From: Petaurus breviceps papuanus
Taxonomy: Eukaryota > Chordata > Mammalia > Diprotodontia > Petauridae
Reading direction: 5' to 3'
NCBI GenBank assembly: GCA_028583685.1
Contig: JAMXIF010000224.1
Coordinates: 5,073,225-5,137,224, forward strand
Length of the DNA stretch: 64,000 nucleotides
In this document: positions 12,401-22,149 of the stretch, in pieces
Layout of the letters: the number at the start of each line of letters is the position of its first letter
Numbering within the stretch: the first letter of the stretch is position 1
Position numbers and translations under genes: made by a program
Notes under the pieces: generated by a model
Told to the model about the DNA's origin: nothing
Database searches by the model: none
The model's input: the letters and a program-made list of their open reading frames with translations, nothing else

Positions 12401-15400
12401 CTATGCTGCTTTCGCTGCTGAGTGTTCTCCTGTAGTCACTTGAGGCAAAAGCTCAGGGAAGCAAGGAAGGGCCGGCACACTGAAGACCATTCTGCGACTG
12501 CTCTGCCTATGCACTAGGTGGGCAGCACTCCCATCCTGCCAACAGCAACATCTCAAACTGACTCCTCCATTGACACACCTCGGCTGCCATGTTGGGCCAC
12601 TTTCTCAAGCTCCTTCAGGAGCTTCCAAGGTGACCTCCACACTGCCCTTCCCCATCCCACCCCATCCCCTGCCTCCTTAAGCAGAGGTCTGACCACATTG
12701 TTCCCTGGCTCTCCAGACTGACCTCACAACTGCAGTCCCACCAGCCCACCTGCTACTCCCTGGAAGAGACATTCTGGCTCCTCATTGTGTTTTGCAGAGG
12801 CCACCTGTCTCGAATGCAAGAAATGTCCTCCTTCCTTCCTTCCTGGAAGCCACAATCCCCTTCAAGGCCCCCAAGTACTACTCTTTACCGAAGACTTTTT
12901 TTTTGTTGCCCTGGGATAGACTTCTCATTTGTTTACCCACGTGGTCATTACATTCCCCCATACAATGTAAGCTTCTTGAGGACAGGGAGTCTTTGTCTTT
13001 CCACTGCCTGGCAGCTTAACAATCGGTGATCCAACTGAATGGAAAGGGCTCCCAACTAGCAGGGAACCCATCAGGGAGAAAGAGTGTCCACTGCTTATTC
13101 TCACCTTTCAACGGGAGCCATGCAAAGGGCACGCCAAATATAGCACGACTGGTTGCTCTCCACCACCACCACATTGACCAGATCAGATTTGCGAGGTTTA
13201 TACCCTTCAGGGAGTCTCAGGGAATCCAGAGTGAAAAAGATACTATCATCAATGACCCCATTTCTTCCACAGAGACTGGAAATGCAAACCTGCAATTGTT
13301 AGAACCCAAAGAAAAACCACACCAAATACCTGTCAGAAAACACAGCCAGTTATTGACATGTCCACTTGTTTACCCTTTCGGAGTACCTAAGGCTGAGAGA
13401 GGGGATGCCAGAGAAACTAGGAGGGGAAAAACTGGGTCTTAGGAAGTGAGACTAGAATCAGTCTGGAGCTCCTAGCATTGGAAGGGATCTCTGAGGGCCT
13501 CTAGTCCGCAGGCCACTTCAGCTTCTTGATTCGCCTCTAGAACTATGCCATGGGCGTGTGCTTGAATAATCCTAGTGAGAGGAGACTTGTGATCAATCCA
13601 AGTGAGCCACTACACTTTCGGGACAATGGAAAGTGCTGGGAGCTTTTCCACATAGGTTTGGAAGGAATTACTATATTGAACTGAAATCTGCTTCCTCTTC
13701 ACCTCAAAGTGACTCACGGTTGAAGCTCAGAGATTTTCCAGTCTTAAGCAAGAGCGTTTGCTTCTTGAGGGCATGGATCGCGTAGTTACCTGATCTACTC
13801 GCTTGTATCTTAGCGGCCTCACAGAAATTGCCTCACTGGTCCATGTTGCTGGCTTAATGAAATATTCCGCTTGTACCCAATCACCCTTACAAGGCTCAAA
13901 ACCTAAAGTCAAGAAAAACACGTGTATTTTAATATTCCCTTACTACAAAATGGTTTAACAAATAACACTGATTTTGAAATTCATAAAAGGTATTTATAAG
14001 CTATTGTGTTTATAATACTGGACAAAAGACCCAGAAATGCATGGTAGAATTGTACAGTGGGCCCAGTCTGGTAAAAAGGTAGGTGTAGACATTTTCCAAG
14101 CAGGTGAGCTGACCCTTACCCCCAAAGTAATTGGCAGGGAGAAAAGGGAGGAAGCTTGACCCAAGTGAACAAGAGTCACATAACATTAGAGCTGAAAAGA
14201 ATCTCAAAGATTATCTAGACTGGTTCATTCATTTTATAGACTGGAAACAGAAATGTCATAAGGTTAATGGATCTGCTTGTGGACACACAACCAATCTGAC
14301 CACAGGTTTCCTGATTCTCAGTTCACACCATATTAAAAAGGGTTAAACGTATGGAAAAGGAAGGCAGTACTGCAATGAAGGGGGAAAGAGAACGCATTTT
14401 TGTTCCTCTATAGTGTACTTAGAGATTACTTTGTACTGTGGGTAACTACACTTCGTGGATCCTTATTAAGAGGCCAGGATATCTTAAATAAAATCTCTAC
14501 CTCCACCAGTAGCCAGCACAGGACTCTGTTCACAATGAAACCAATCAATCTAATGGATCTCCATGGCACCAGAAAACAGGAGCTGCTTGAGGGGTAGTTT
14601 CCATACGCCAAGAAGTCAAGAAATACCAGGTACTATACTGAGTGCTGGGACTACAAATAAAACAAACAGACAGTTCCTGCCCTCAAGGAACTGAGTCTTT
14701 AACAGGACAAGACAAAAACAAGGTGGGGGGAGGGAGGAGAGGAGAGAAGGCACCTGCATGGCATCTTCCTGACTAAGAAGGCTGCTAGGAAACGAGGGAG
14801 AAAAAAGGCAGGAATGGGAGCCACGGTAAGAGGGAAGGAGTGAACTGGTGCCAACCTTTACAAAAACTCAGCCCAACTAGGTAATCAGTAAACGAAGCAA
14901 GGCATTTGTTGAGGGCTGAGGAATGGCAACGCAGGACAATGCCCTGCCTTGTTCAGACAGGGACGTCTAGGGGGAGAAGGGAGAAAGGGATTCTTCTAAG
15001 GCATAGTTGTAGGAAAATGTGGGAGGGCATACAGTCTACTTTCACAGAACAGCTGAACTGTAGGAATGGAGTGCTATTAAGGGATTAAAAGTACAAGGTC
15101 ACAACTTTGGAACTATCTCTGCCCAGGGCTAGGGGTGGTTAGAAATGGCTGAGATCTGTAAGAGACTTCTTGGGGGCAGTTAGAAACTGTGATCAGAGGA
15201 AGGTAGGGTCCAGTTTTCCAGGGGCTGACACTGGCCTGGGCACTTTTTGTCCTTAAAATGGAGGTTCTGAGGAGCAGAGGGGAAACTCTTGAAGTCTGAT
15301 TCTTAGACAGAAGCAGGGAGCTGAGAACCAGTCTCCCATACCTGGACACATACTGGTCATGTGATTCTGGACAACTCTCTTCACTTTGTAGAATGGCTCT

Positions 15401-18400
15401 AGGCAACTGTCTAAGCTGCAGAGAAGGTTCTGACTTGAACTGGTTCAGGGAGTTTCCTATACCAAGGCAATCCCAAGTCTAGTCCCTAATCCTATAACTC
15501 TAAAAAAGATTGGTATAACCAAAGATGAAACTTATTTTAGCAGTAAAGACCCCTCTCCAGAATGATCCCTGAACCCACTCGTGGTCAGGTTATATTGCAT
15601 GGTGTCCCACCCTCCCAAAGGCCAACACCAGTCAGAGGGAAGAGCTCAGCTTCTATAAAGTCATCTTTTTTCTAACAGTTTATGAGGCTGAAATGGAAAG
15701 AATGATCTCCACGTTACCAGGTAGCTGTGGGATCTCCTGCAGAGGAGGTCTCCATGCATGCCAACAGAAAACCCTCGGTTCTGTTCTAGTCAGCTTTGAT
15801 GTCCTTCTCCCCTTTTCCCCTTAAATTTTCCTAGCTTCCCTTGTGACTCTCCTCTGGGCTGCCCTCTCAGTCAACTTCTGTCTATTCGGCGCGTACAGTT
15901 TTTTGCACATTAGAGCGAGCGGGAGCTCCTTGAGGCCAGGGATCATGTTATTGTTTCTTTGTATCCTTGGTGCTTAGTACACAGAAGGCACTTAAAAAAG
16001 GCTAGCTGAACTGTACAAATGAGTGCTATTAAGGGATTAAAAAAACAAGGTCTTCTGTCTCTGACAGCTGTAGACTAGGCCAAGCACCGTGCTGGCCAGG
16101 AGAAGAGTTTATGTAAGGCGTGGAGCAGGGAAAGAATATAGGGAATGAGCAAATTAAAATGCAAGATGAGAAATGTGCGGGAGACGTACAAAACAATGGG
16201 CTATGTGAGGCCCAGGTCAGTACTTTTTTGGGGGGGTCAGAGGGCAGCCCAGGGGCAGAATCTAAGGAGAGATTCCTGGTGGCATTTGAGTTGGGTTTTA
16301 CAGAACTCAGTAGGAATTCAAAAGAGAAATGGGAGGGGCAGAGAACCAATATTATATTTATAATTAATTCCTCCTATGTATTCTATAAAAGACACAGAAT
16401 GTAACTTTTTCTTCAGTAAAACAGTTGTAGTTCTCTTTGAGGTAACTTCATAACACACTGATTCTAGCTATTTAAATCACCTCAAGGTTGCATGACAATA
16501 GTTACAACATTACCAAAAGGGGAAGTATACAGTATGGTTCTAGGAACTCGTGCATTTCTGCCTGCTAGGATGTTTATATAAATCAAGCACAAATCTAGCT
16601 GATGAGACTTTAAAACCAAAATGAACAGATTTCATCCAGCTCTCCCCGCCCCCTCAACACCAACTCATCCATGATCAAGGCCAAGACAGAAATGCTTCTC
16701 TCTTATTCCAAAGTAAAATGCGAAATGCACAACAATGCTCTCAACTGATATTCTAGACCTAAATCGTGGTCATGATTCCAGACATCAAGTCCTCTCCAAT
16801 TATATTCTCAATGACAAATAAAAATGCCACTGAAATAAGTGGCTACAAGGGCTGAATCCTATACATTTTAAAAAACTTGTTTTTAAACAACAGAAAACCA
16901 ATGGAAATGGTATTCAATAGCTCCACTAATTTGCTAAAACTAAAGAGCCTCTCTCATGGAGGGCACTTGAATGCAGTACGGTGTTTGTGCACACAGACTT
17001 CCATAGTATCTAATGTAGCTTTTTAGTCTCCTGTTACTTGTTATTGAACCCCTCACCCACTGGCATGCACCCCTGGAGTGCTTTGTAGCAAATCCCTTTA
17101 AAATATCTACAGGGATGCTATTTTTTAACAAAAGTACAAGGGGGAAAGGCTAGTGTCCTCTGTAACAGGCTAGGATTTAGAGATTACGATAAGAAGAGGA
17201 GACAGCAGAAACTCCCAACTTTAGGTGACTGTGGGGCTTGCTCTAGAATGGCCGATCGGCATGGAATTGGCTTTAGCAATCTCATCACCCGTCAGTCTGA
17301 CTTTTACTTAAGATCTCTATTTGGGTTAGCTTGAGTATTTACAATGCTGAAGGCACTCTGCTATTTCTTCTGCTTTTATTCTGATATTTTATTTTATAGA
17401 TATACTTTATATCTCATCTTGTTATTTTGATGACTTGATTTTCTGCCCCCCCCTTTCTTAATCATGCTGGTTCCTCAATTTGATTAGTCCTTTCCAAGAA
17501 TCAGGCTTTGATTTTGTCATTTATCGTTATCACATCCTTTTTTGGTTTTCAGTTTCTTTAACTTTTCCTATCTCTTCTTTTGGGCTTAGTCTAGTTTTAT
17601 TTGTTGGCTTTAAAATAAAAAGCCTCATGTTCAGTTTAGGAACACTCTTCTGTCTTGTGAAGGTATAAAGATACAGTTTTCCCCAAGGATTGCTTTCGGT
17701 GCATCCTAGGAATTCTGGTACGGTGGCCCATTATCACTATTCTCTGACGTAATTACTGTTCCTGTGGCAGTTCTTTGGATTTTCACTACTGTGCCTCCAT
17801 CTGAATCTGTGTCTTTTGTTTGGGCTTCCTGATTATGACTTTGTTTTGTTGTGGTCCGTAATGGATTTATATGCTATTTCTTTCTCCTTAAATGTGTTTA
17901 TGGTATCTCTATGCCCCAAGACAGGGCCAATTTTTGTAAAAGTTCCATATAATGTTGAGAAACACATACTCTCCTTGAGCAGTCCCCTCCAGAAGATACC
18001 AAAAGCCTCTTAGCTCTAATTTCTCCATCAATTTTGTCTGATTCTATATGGTGACTTTTGCCTGTGTCTAAAACAGAGACACACTCTTGTAATTTAGTTA
18101 AATCTTCCTTCATGAATTTAGATGCAAAGGCATTTGGGACAAGTAAACTTAATACTGAATTTTGACTCCATTTCCTTTCAGCTTCTTAGTTTCCTTGTTT
18201 ATTGCTTTATGGTGTGAATGGTTCTCTTTGCTTCATCTGATGCTTAACCACCTGAAAATTGGAATGTTACACACATGGAAAAGCAGTTTTTTAAAATAAA
18301 AAAGCATAAACCAAACCTTCACAAACATCCTGCATGGAAAAGTAGGTGTTCTGATTGATGTAGCCTGCGTCTTCAGCAACAGAAGTAATACAGCCAATCA

Positions 18401-21400
18401 GGATCTTGGTACTGGTGTCTGGAAGTTCACAGTAATTTCTGCTGTCATCTTCCCATTTATCTGAGACAGCTTCAACCTGCAAGGCAAACACACTGAGCCC
18501 TCTGTTCTGGGGCTTCAAAAAGCAGGCAGGGTAGGGTGGACAATAAGAAGTTATTTTTGTTAAGTGACCAATGAATATAGAATGTCCTAAATTGGTTAAA
18601 TGTGCTTGAGCTGGAAGGGGCTGGCAGGAAAAGTAAAACTTCATTACTTGTTAGTGATCTCCCAAAAGTCCAAGTTCTGACAACAGATGCATTCATGAAG
18701 TGTGTCTGGCACACAGTGACAGCAAAAGCAGCTAGTGTCTATATAACTGTAAGGTGCAAGGCCCTCTATCAGTTCCCTCATTTGACCTTGACAAAAACCC
18801 TTTGAGGGAGGTGCTGTTGTGCCCACTTTACAAATGAGAAAATTGAGGCTGACAGAGGTTAAGTGATTCGCTCAGGATTATAGAGCTCTAAGGGTCTAAG
18901 GGAGGAAGCTAATTCAAGTCTTCTTAATACTAAGTGCATCTAGCCGTGTAAAGCACTGAAGGAAGCAATCCAGATGAACAAGGCCTGCCCTGGAAATGGA
19001 TGGAAATAAGATTGAATCCCCCTCAAACTCTGTGCGTACAAACTCTGACTCTATTCAGTTCAGTTCCAAGAAAACCTCAATTTGGTTTTATCATCCCGTG
19101 TGTGTTCCCTCCCCCCACTAGAGTGCCAGCTCTGTTACCTGTTTTTATTATCTCGGTGCCCCCAGCGGCCAGTACACCATTCTGCACAGGGCAGGTGCCC
19201 CCAAGTGGTGGCTGCATTCAATGAATGAGCATCTGACATTCTTCCCCCCCCCCCCCCCCTTTCCAAGTCCACGTCCTTGCCCAAACCCCCTGGGGGGCGG
19301 CCCCCCCCCCCAGAGTGGAGCTGATTAAGCTCTCCAAAGGCCTAGCCGACCTCTGACACAGATGGAAGGAGGGGCCAGAGCCAGCATCTGGTGAGGGTCT
19401 GGCCAAGGGCCTCATTCACAACAGGCGGCTAGCTCACTGAGGCCAAACTCCTGAGAACACCAACTAAAGTTTAAAGAGCTCAGATGTGCACGGATGGATG
19501 ATCAGAGAGCTTGTGGTGCCCATAGCTTCTCTTGACTCTAGGATTTACCTTAAGTGAAGCAAGTTACAGGTCAGCCAGAGCAGGTATCTTTACTGACTTA
19601 GTTAATTTATTCATACAACCTGTTAGTACTCTACCCTTTCCCCCCACCTCTCAAATTCCACAACTGTCTCCCAGGCCATGTTACCTCAAGGTAGAGTTTG
19701 GGGATCGTCATGACCTCTTAGCCTGTGGATTCTAATACAACCTAAACACAATACTTGGCATTACCCAGAATTTCAATGGTGCAGCTAAGGAGCGAAGGAC
19801 AGTACCAAGAAACACGTGGCAGACAATGGCCACATATTCCTTAGACTGAAACCCTCTCAAAATGCAACCCCCCCCCACTCTCACAGTCATTCAACTCACT
19901 CTGATAGCCTTCAATCCATTGGATATCTTATCCTCCTCCACAATGGCGGTCACCTCCTGGCCAACGTTTAGCGGCACGCTGCTGGTGACAACATCGCTGG
20001 TGAAGCACACCAGATCATCAATCATCCCATAGTCACTACAGTATCTGGTCACAACTCCCTGAACAGTTTTCAGCTTAGTCGTGCCTACAAGGTGAGGGAG
20101 CAGAACACGGAAATAACAAAAATGAATCACAATGAGAATTAGAAATGAATGTGAGTGCCCTGGTAGGAAGACCTGGCCAGTGAGAGTGAAACTTCTAAAC
20201 CGAAGAGGGAACCTGTGACCCAGGGGCAGGTCACCTGCCCTGGCTGAGCACATTCCACTTCATGAAATGGGGACAGTTATGCCTTCAGGACGTACCTCCG
20301 AGGGCTGTGAAGAGGCTCATTTGTCAGCTACTGTCAATACCACCACCTACAGCAAGTACTAAAATGTTCAGACTACACAGGTTAGGGAATTTCAACCTCT
20401 AGCTAATGAGTAATAATAAATGCTCACTGAAACAATGACTCTAAGCCATGTACTCATGGCACTGGATATGCCCCATTGTGTGTGTGGGGGTGGGGGTGGG
20501 GGTGGGGATAGTATATAGTATATAGTATATAGCACGGATTGTGATTGTAAGATCTAGGCCTTGTCTCCTGATTCCTATGGGGCTGCCCCTGTTCCATTTA
20601 TCTTAAGAAGCTTCTCCAACCTCCAGCGTAATGCAGAAATCCAACACTTTTATTTTGAAGTCACACAAAAGAGAAAGGACCAAGAGGCAGCTGTTTAATG
20701 AGACAAGGCTGAGGGCAGGCAGATGTGACATCGGAAAAATGGCAGTTAGGGCATAAACAGAAAAGGACAGAAACCGTATGCAGGCTCTGGGCAATAAAGC
20801 AAGGTGAGCGGGATGTTTTGGAGATAAGATCATGTGATTCCCTAGGAATGATGGCCTCGGTAGCAGGAGACTGGACTAGACCCCTGTGGCAATGAAAAGG
20901 TGGTGACCTGGCAGAATGGCTCATCATGAACACATGGCCACGTCACCTGTGCTGGGATCGAGGGGAGAAAGGGCTGGCAGAAAGCTTCTCTGGAAAGACC
21001 GTATCAGACAGGCTGGGGGGGGGATGCCCTCCAGACACATGCCAGGCAGGTCCCCAGCACAGCAATCAGCAGCTGTCCTGAGGGGATGGCTGCGTGGTGA
21101 GGCTCAGTCATCCTGGACCTGGTGCAAAGACTGAAGACCTGACGATCTGGGACATGGGTCTCCCGCCTTTCCTGGCTCTCTCCCGTGCCCGGGATGCTCT
21201 ACCATCCCCCACTTCCGGCTTCCTTCAAGTGCCAGCTGACAGCCCCCCTCCCCCAATCCTGGGTGCCTGCAGCCTGTCCCGGACGCCTCTGGCTCACACA
21301 CGGCGGGCTGCTTGTCTCCACCTCCATCAGACATGGCAAAGACTTTTTACCCTCCTTTCTTGGCACAGTTCCTGGCACACGACAGTTGCTTAGTGTTTGC

Positions 21401-21854
21401 TGATTCGACCCACATGACCGAAAACCACACCAAGAGGTCCCAGAAGAGCGCTGGGGAGTTTCAGGGCAATAGTCCTTGCACCCGGTGATGGGGGGGCTCC
21501 CTATGAGGGCTGGCGGGGGATGGGGGAGAGAGCGCCCCACAAAAGCCCGGCGGTCCCGCGTCTCGGTCAGGCCCTTGGGCCTGCGGACGAAGGGCCGGGG
21601 GCACGTGTGCCTTGTCCAAGCTGGCGCCTCACCCACTTCGCGGGGCGCTGGCCTAGTTAAGGGGATAACGGGGGTGACCGCGCGGGAAGAACTGAGGATT
21701 AACCAGGGCCTAGCGGGGCCGCCGCCGCCGTCCGAGGGAGCTCCGCCCCTCCCCCACCTGCGTCGGGGTCCTGCGGCCGCGCTTCGGCCTCTTCGTCCGG
21801 GCCTTCGGCTCGCCTCCACAGGAAGGAGAAGGCCTTCGACACGAGCCGGAGCAT
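343..21854 (-). CDS. MOV10L1: MOV10L1, piRNA-pathway RNA helicase, 5' half (13 coding exons, partial)
   Basis: MOV10L1 is a UPF1-like SF1 RNA helicase of male germ cells. It binds piRNA precursors, works with PIWI proteins, and is needed for transposon silencing and spermatogenesis (established knowledge). Exons, 5' to 3': 21854-21758, 20084-19900, 18476-18317, 13902-13790, 13289-13105, 12019-11891, 11647-11403, 10634-10514, 6123-5929, 5059-4945, 3389-3212, 2277-2207, 434-343. All have AG/GT borders and join in frame to 628 residues plus 2 bases. Recognition rests on motifs matching remembered human MOV10L1, such as [42 protein letters not shown] and [12 protein letters not shown]. Human MOV10L1 is about 1,211 residues, so the helicase motifs (Walker A, DEAG) lie left of this window. 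The N-terminal part holds cold-shock-like repeats (about residues 33-246); residues 516-628 should belong to the beta-barrel region before the helicase core. No frameshift or stop is seen. The start ATG is the first in the CpG island and opens with a human-like N-terminus ([14 protein letters not shown]). Confidence 0.96.
435..2206. other. MOV10L1 intron between exons 12 and 13
   Basis: Mostly unique sequence with an L2 3' end at 1245-1480. A short A-run lies at about 1982-1994. No coding exon fits. Confidence 0.6.
1245..1480 (+). repeat. L2 LINE 3' end
   Basis: C/T-rich stretch ending in the typical L2 terminus (GGCTGGCACACAG, then AATAAATACCTGCCC and GACTGACC). Confidence 0.6.
2207..2277 (-). 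CDS. MOV10L1: MOV10L1 coding exon 12
   Basis: Encodes residues 575-598, [19 protein letters not shown] then GYVTE. The acceptor follows cttcaccag; the donor is GAG/gtgagt, phase 0. The sense-strand poly-G tract in the preceding intron ends about 50 bases upstream of this acceptor. Confidence 0.95.
2326..2419 (-). repeat. Poly-C tract (poly-G in MOV10L1 pre-mRNA)
   Basis: About 94 bases, nearly all C on the plus strand with isolated A and G interruptions; longest runs exceed 15. On the transcribed RNA it is poly-G and could form stacked G-quadruplexes. Exact length is likely unreliable in any assembly. Confidence 0.9.
3212..3389 (-). CDS. MOV10L1: MOV10L1 coding exon 11
   Basis: Encodes residues 516-574 plus one base: [46 protein letters not shown]. 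This region precedes the helicase core and is expected in the beta-barrel fold. The acceptor follows atttcag; the donor is ACAG/gtgagt. Confidence 0.96.
3390..4944. other. MOV10L1 intron between exons 10 and 11
   Basis: Intronic DNA in which I recognise no strong repeat or exon. An L2-type tail lies in the next intron downstream, at about 2680-2760. Confidence 0.5.
4945..5059 (-). CDS. MOV10L1: MOV10L1 coding exon 10
   Basis: Encodes residues 477-515: [19 protein letters not shown], then [19 protein letters not shown]. It matches human nearly throughout. The acceptor follows tttttcag; the donor is GAG/gtaaga, phase 0. Confidence 0.95.
5285..5520 (+). repeat. MIR-type SINE
   Basis: Carries the MIR order: aactttaaagtttacaaagc, cactttgcagataag, a CAGAGAGGGTAA core and a degenerate end near CCTGACTTGAGG. 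It lies in the intron between MOV10L1 exons 9 and 10. Confidence 0.65.
5929..6123 (-). CDS. MOV10L1: MOV10L1 coding exon 9
   Basis: Encodes residues 412-476 plus two bases: [40 protein letters not shown], ending TTVVVTTQK. The acceptor follows cttcaag; the donor is AAAG/gtattg. Confidence 0.95.
7066..7300 (-). repeat. Marsupial CORE-SINE
   Basis: Contains the reverse-oriented family motifs TGTCTAACTCTTCATGACCC, TTTGCAAAGAGACTG, GAGGTAAATGGGATTAAGTG and AGTGTCTGAGGCC. It is the same family as 10225-10425 and 62062-62322, and lies in the intron between exons 8 and 9. Confidence 0.7.
8470..10225 (+). mobile_element. L2 LINE, 3' ORF2 portion, degenerate
   Basis: A long C/T-rich stretch matching the 3' half of L2 ORF2 in order: a reverse-transcriptase piece around 9070-9200 ([19 protein letters not shown]), then AGCATGTCCAAAAGAGA, then CTCAATAACAAACTCCAGAG, CTAGCTCCAACCTCC and CTACGCCTGGAACAAGCTCC. 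It is antisense to MOV10L1, inside the 4.4-kb intron 6124-10513. It is broken by many stops and frame changes, as expected for L2. Confidence 0.75.
10225..10425 (-). repeat. Marsupial CORE-SINE
   Basis: Motifs GGTGTCTGACTCTTCACAAT, GGAGTTTTCTTGGTAATCC, GAGGAAACTGAGGTAAACAG and GTATCTGAGGCCGGGC. It abuts the 3' end of the L2 copy and ends about 90 bases before MOV10L1 exon 8. Confidence 0.7.
10514..10634 (-). CDS. MOV10L1: MOV10L1 coding exon 8
   Basis: Encodes residues 372-411 plus two bases. A variable linker ([17 protein letters not shown]) is followed by the conserved strand [14 protein letters not shown]. The acceptor follows ctctacag; the donor is CCAG/gtaggt. Confidence 0.93.
11403..11647 (-). 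CDS. MOV10L1: MOV10L1 coding exon 7
   Basis: Encodes residues 290-371 plus one base. [19 protein letters not shown] and SKQFHFQM match human closely. It then runs into a serine-rich, acidic and divergent stretch ([23 protein letters not shown]) that looks like a disordered linker. The donor is CTAG/gtacaa. Confidence 0.94.
11891..12019 (-). CDS. MOV10L1: MOV10L1 coding exon 6
   Basis: Encodes residues 247-289 plus two bases: [19 protein letters not shown], then [18 protein letters not shown]. It was found by translating the reverse strand between exons 5 and 7; both phases fit. Its first dozen residues differ more from remembered human sequence than the rest and look a few residues shorter. 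LLKNKGD and FGTLKEG are conserved. Confidence 0.92.
12520..13030 (+). mobile_element. L2 LINE 3' end
   Basis: Degenerate L2 3' ORF and tail: GAGGTCTGACCACATTGTTC, GAAGCCACAATCCCC, then AATGTAAGCTTCTTGAGGAC. It fills most of the intron between MOV10L1 exons 5 and 6, antisense to the gene. Confidence 0.65.
13105..13289 (-). CDS. MOV10L1: MOV10L1 coding exon 5 (third cold-shock-like repeat)
   Basis: Encodes residues 186-246 plus two bases: [19 protein letters not shown], then [19 protein letters not shown], ending CMAPVE. The acceptor follows attgcag; the donor is AAAG/gtgaga. Confidence 0.95.
13790..13902 (-). CDS. MOV10L1: MOV10L1 coding exon 4
   Basis: Encodes residues 148-185, [18 protein letters not shown] through YKRVDQ. 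The acceptor is gactttag and the donor CAG/gtaact, phase 0. It is preceded by the 4.4-kb intron that holds an L1 fragment. Confidence 0.95.
14160..14340 (+). repeat. MIR-like SINE remnant
   Basis: AACATTAGAGCTGAAAAGAA, ATTATCTAGACTGG and TTTTATAGACTGGAAACAG resemble the common tagagctggaagggacct / gaggaaactgag repeat. Heavily degraded. Confidence 0.45.
15790..16010 (+). repeat. L2 3' end
   Basis: GGGAGCTCCTTGAGGCCAGG, TTTGTATCCTTGGTGCTTAG and CACAGAAGGCACTT are the usual L2 3'-end motifs. Confidence 0.6.
17340..18245 (-). mobile_element. L1 LINE, internal ORF2 fragment
   Basis: Read on the plus strand it follows the reverse complement of L1 ORF2 in order: TCAGGCTTTGATTTTGTC, GGCTTTAAAATAAAAAGCC, GGTGCATCCTAGGAATTCTGG, GTTTTGTTGTGGTCCG, TTTGTAAAAGTTCCATATAA. 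It is sense with respect to MOV10L1, in the intron between exons 3 and 4, and ends about 70 bases before the exon 3 donor. Truncated at both ends and broken. Confidence 0.75.
18317..18476 (-). CDS. MOV10L1: MOV10L1 coding exon 3
   Basis: Encodes residues 95-147 plus one base: [15 protein letters not shown], then [17 protein letters not shown], ending at DVCE. The acceptor follows ccttgcag; the donor is GAAG/gtttgg. It starts a second cold-shock-like unit that finishes in the next exon. Confidence 0.95.
18755..18950 (+). repeat. MIR SINE
   Basis: Contains TTTACAAATGAGAAAATTGA, GACAGAGGTTAAGTGATTCG and GATTATAGAGCTC, the MIR core and its 3' side. Confidence 0.7.
19244..19311. repeat. Paired poly-C runs
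   Basis: A run of 16 C at 19244-19259 and one of 11 C at 19301-19311, separated by mixed sequence. They lie in the intron between MOV10L1 exons 2 and 3. Confidence 0.85.
19900..20084 (-). CDS. MOV10L1: MOV10L1 coding exon 2 (first cold-shock-like repeat)
   Basis: Encodes residues 33-94, starting [19 protein letters not shown] and ending NGLKAIR. The acceptor follows ttgtag; the donor is AGA/gtgagt, phase 0. The pattern G-V-V...Y-G-M-I-D-D...C-F-T-S...V-G-Q-E-V is that of a cold-shock/OB nucleic-acid-binding domain. Confidence 0.95.
20476..20532 (+). repeat. (GGGGGT)n followed by (TATAG)n
   Basis: A short TG run leads into four G-runs of 4-5 at 20486-20507 separated by single T, a textbook G-quadruplex motif on the plus strand. 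A TATAG-like array follows to 20532. It lies in MOV10L1 intron 1, so the G-rich strand is not the transcribed RNA sequence. Confidence 0.85.
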
Positions 21855-22140
21855 GGCGGGGCCTCTCCTCCCTGCTCACCGAGCGCCTTCGCCGTCCGCG
21901 AGCGCGCCGCCGGGGAGGAAACCAGCCACGCAGCGCGTGTGCGCGCCCCGCCCACGTGACCTCGCGCGGCGCGAGGCCCACCCGCCTCGGCCAATGGGAG
22001 GGCAACTCGCGCTCGCGCCGCGCGCTTCGGCCGTTGGCTCCGCCCCCGCGCGCTCGCGCACCGTCGCACGTGACCCCCCGCGCCCTCGCGCCTTCCAGGT
22101 GCAGACTGCGACGGGCCTCCCAGCGTGCCGCGGGGCCGGA
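21560..22140 (-). promoter_or_regulatory. CpG-island promoter of MOV10L1
   Basis: Dense CpG over about 580 bases containing MOV10L1 exon 1 (ATG at 21854). Upstream of the ATG lie CCAAT in GGCCAATGGG near 21990, a Sp1-type GGCTCCGCCC at about 22036, a MYB-type CCGTTG (CAACGG on the minus strand) at 22031-22036, and CACGTG boxes at 21953-21958 and 22067-22072. No TATA box is seen. The transcription start is inferred to lie at about 21900-22050. Whether it also serves MLC1 cannot be told. Confidence 0.8.
21758..21854 (-). CDS. MOV10L1: MOV10L1 coding exon 1
   Basis: Encodes residues 1-32 plus one base. It begins [15 protein letters not shown] and continues into an acidic stretch with EGPDEEAEA. 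The ATG has G at -3. The donor is gcag/gtgggg. The remaining G joins GC of the next exon to give Gly. It lies inside the CpG island. Confidence 0.93.
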
Positions 22141-22149
22141 GCGGGTCAG

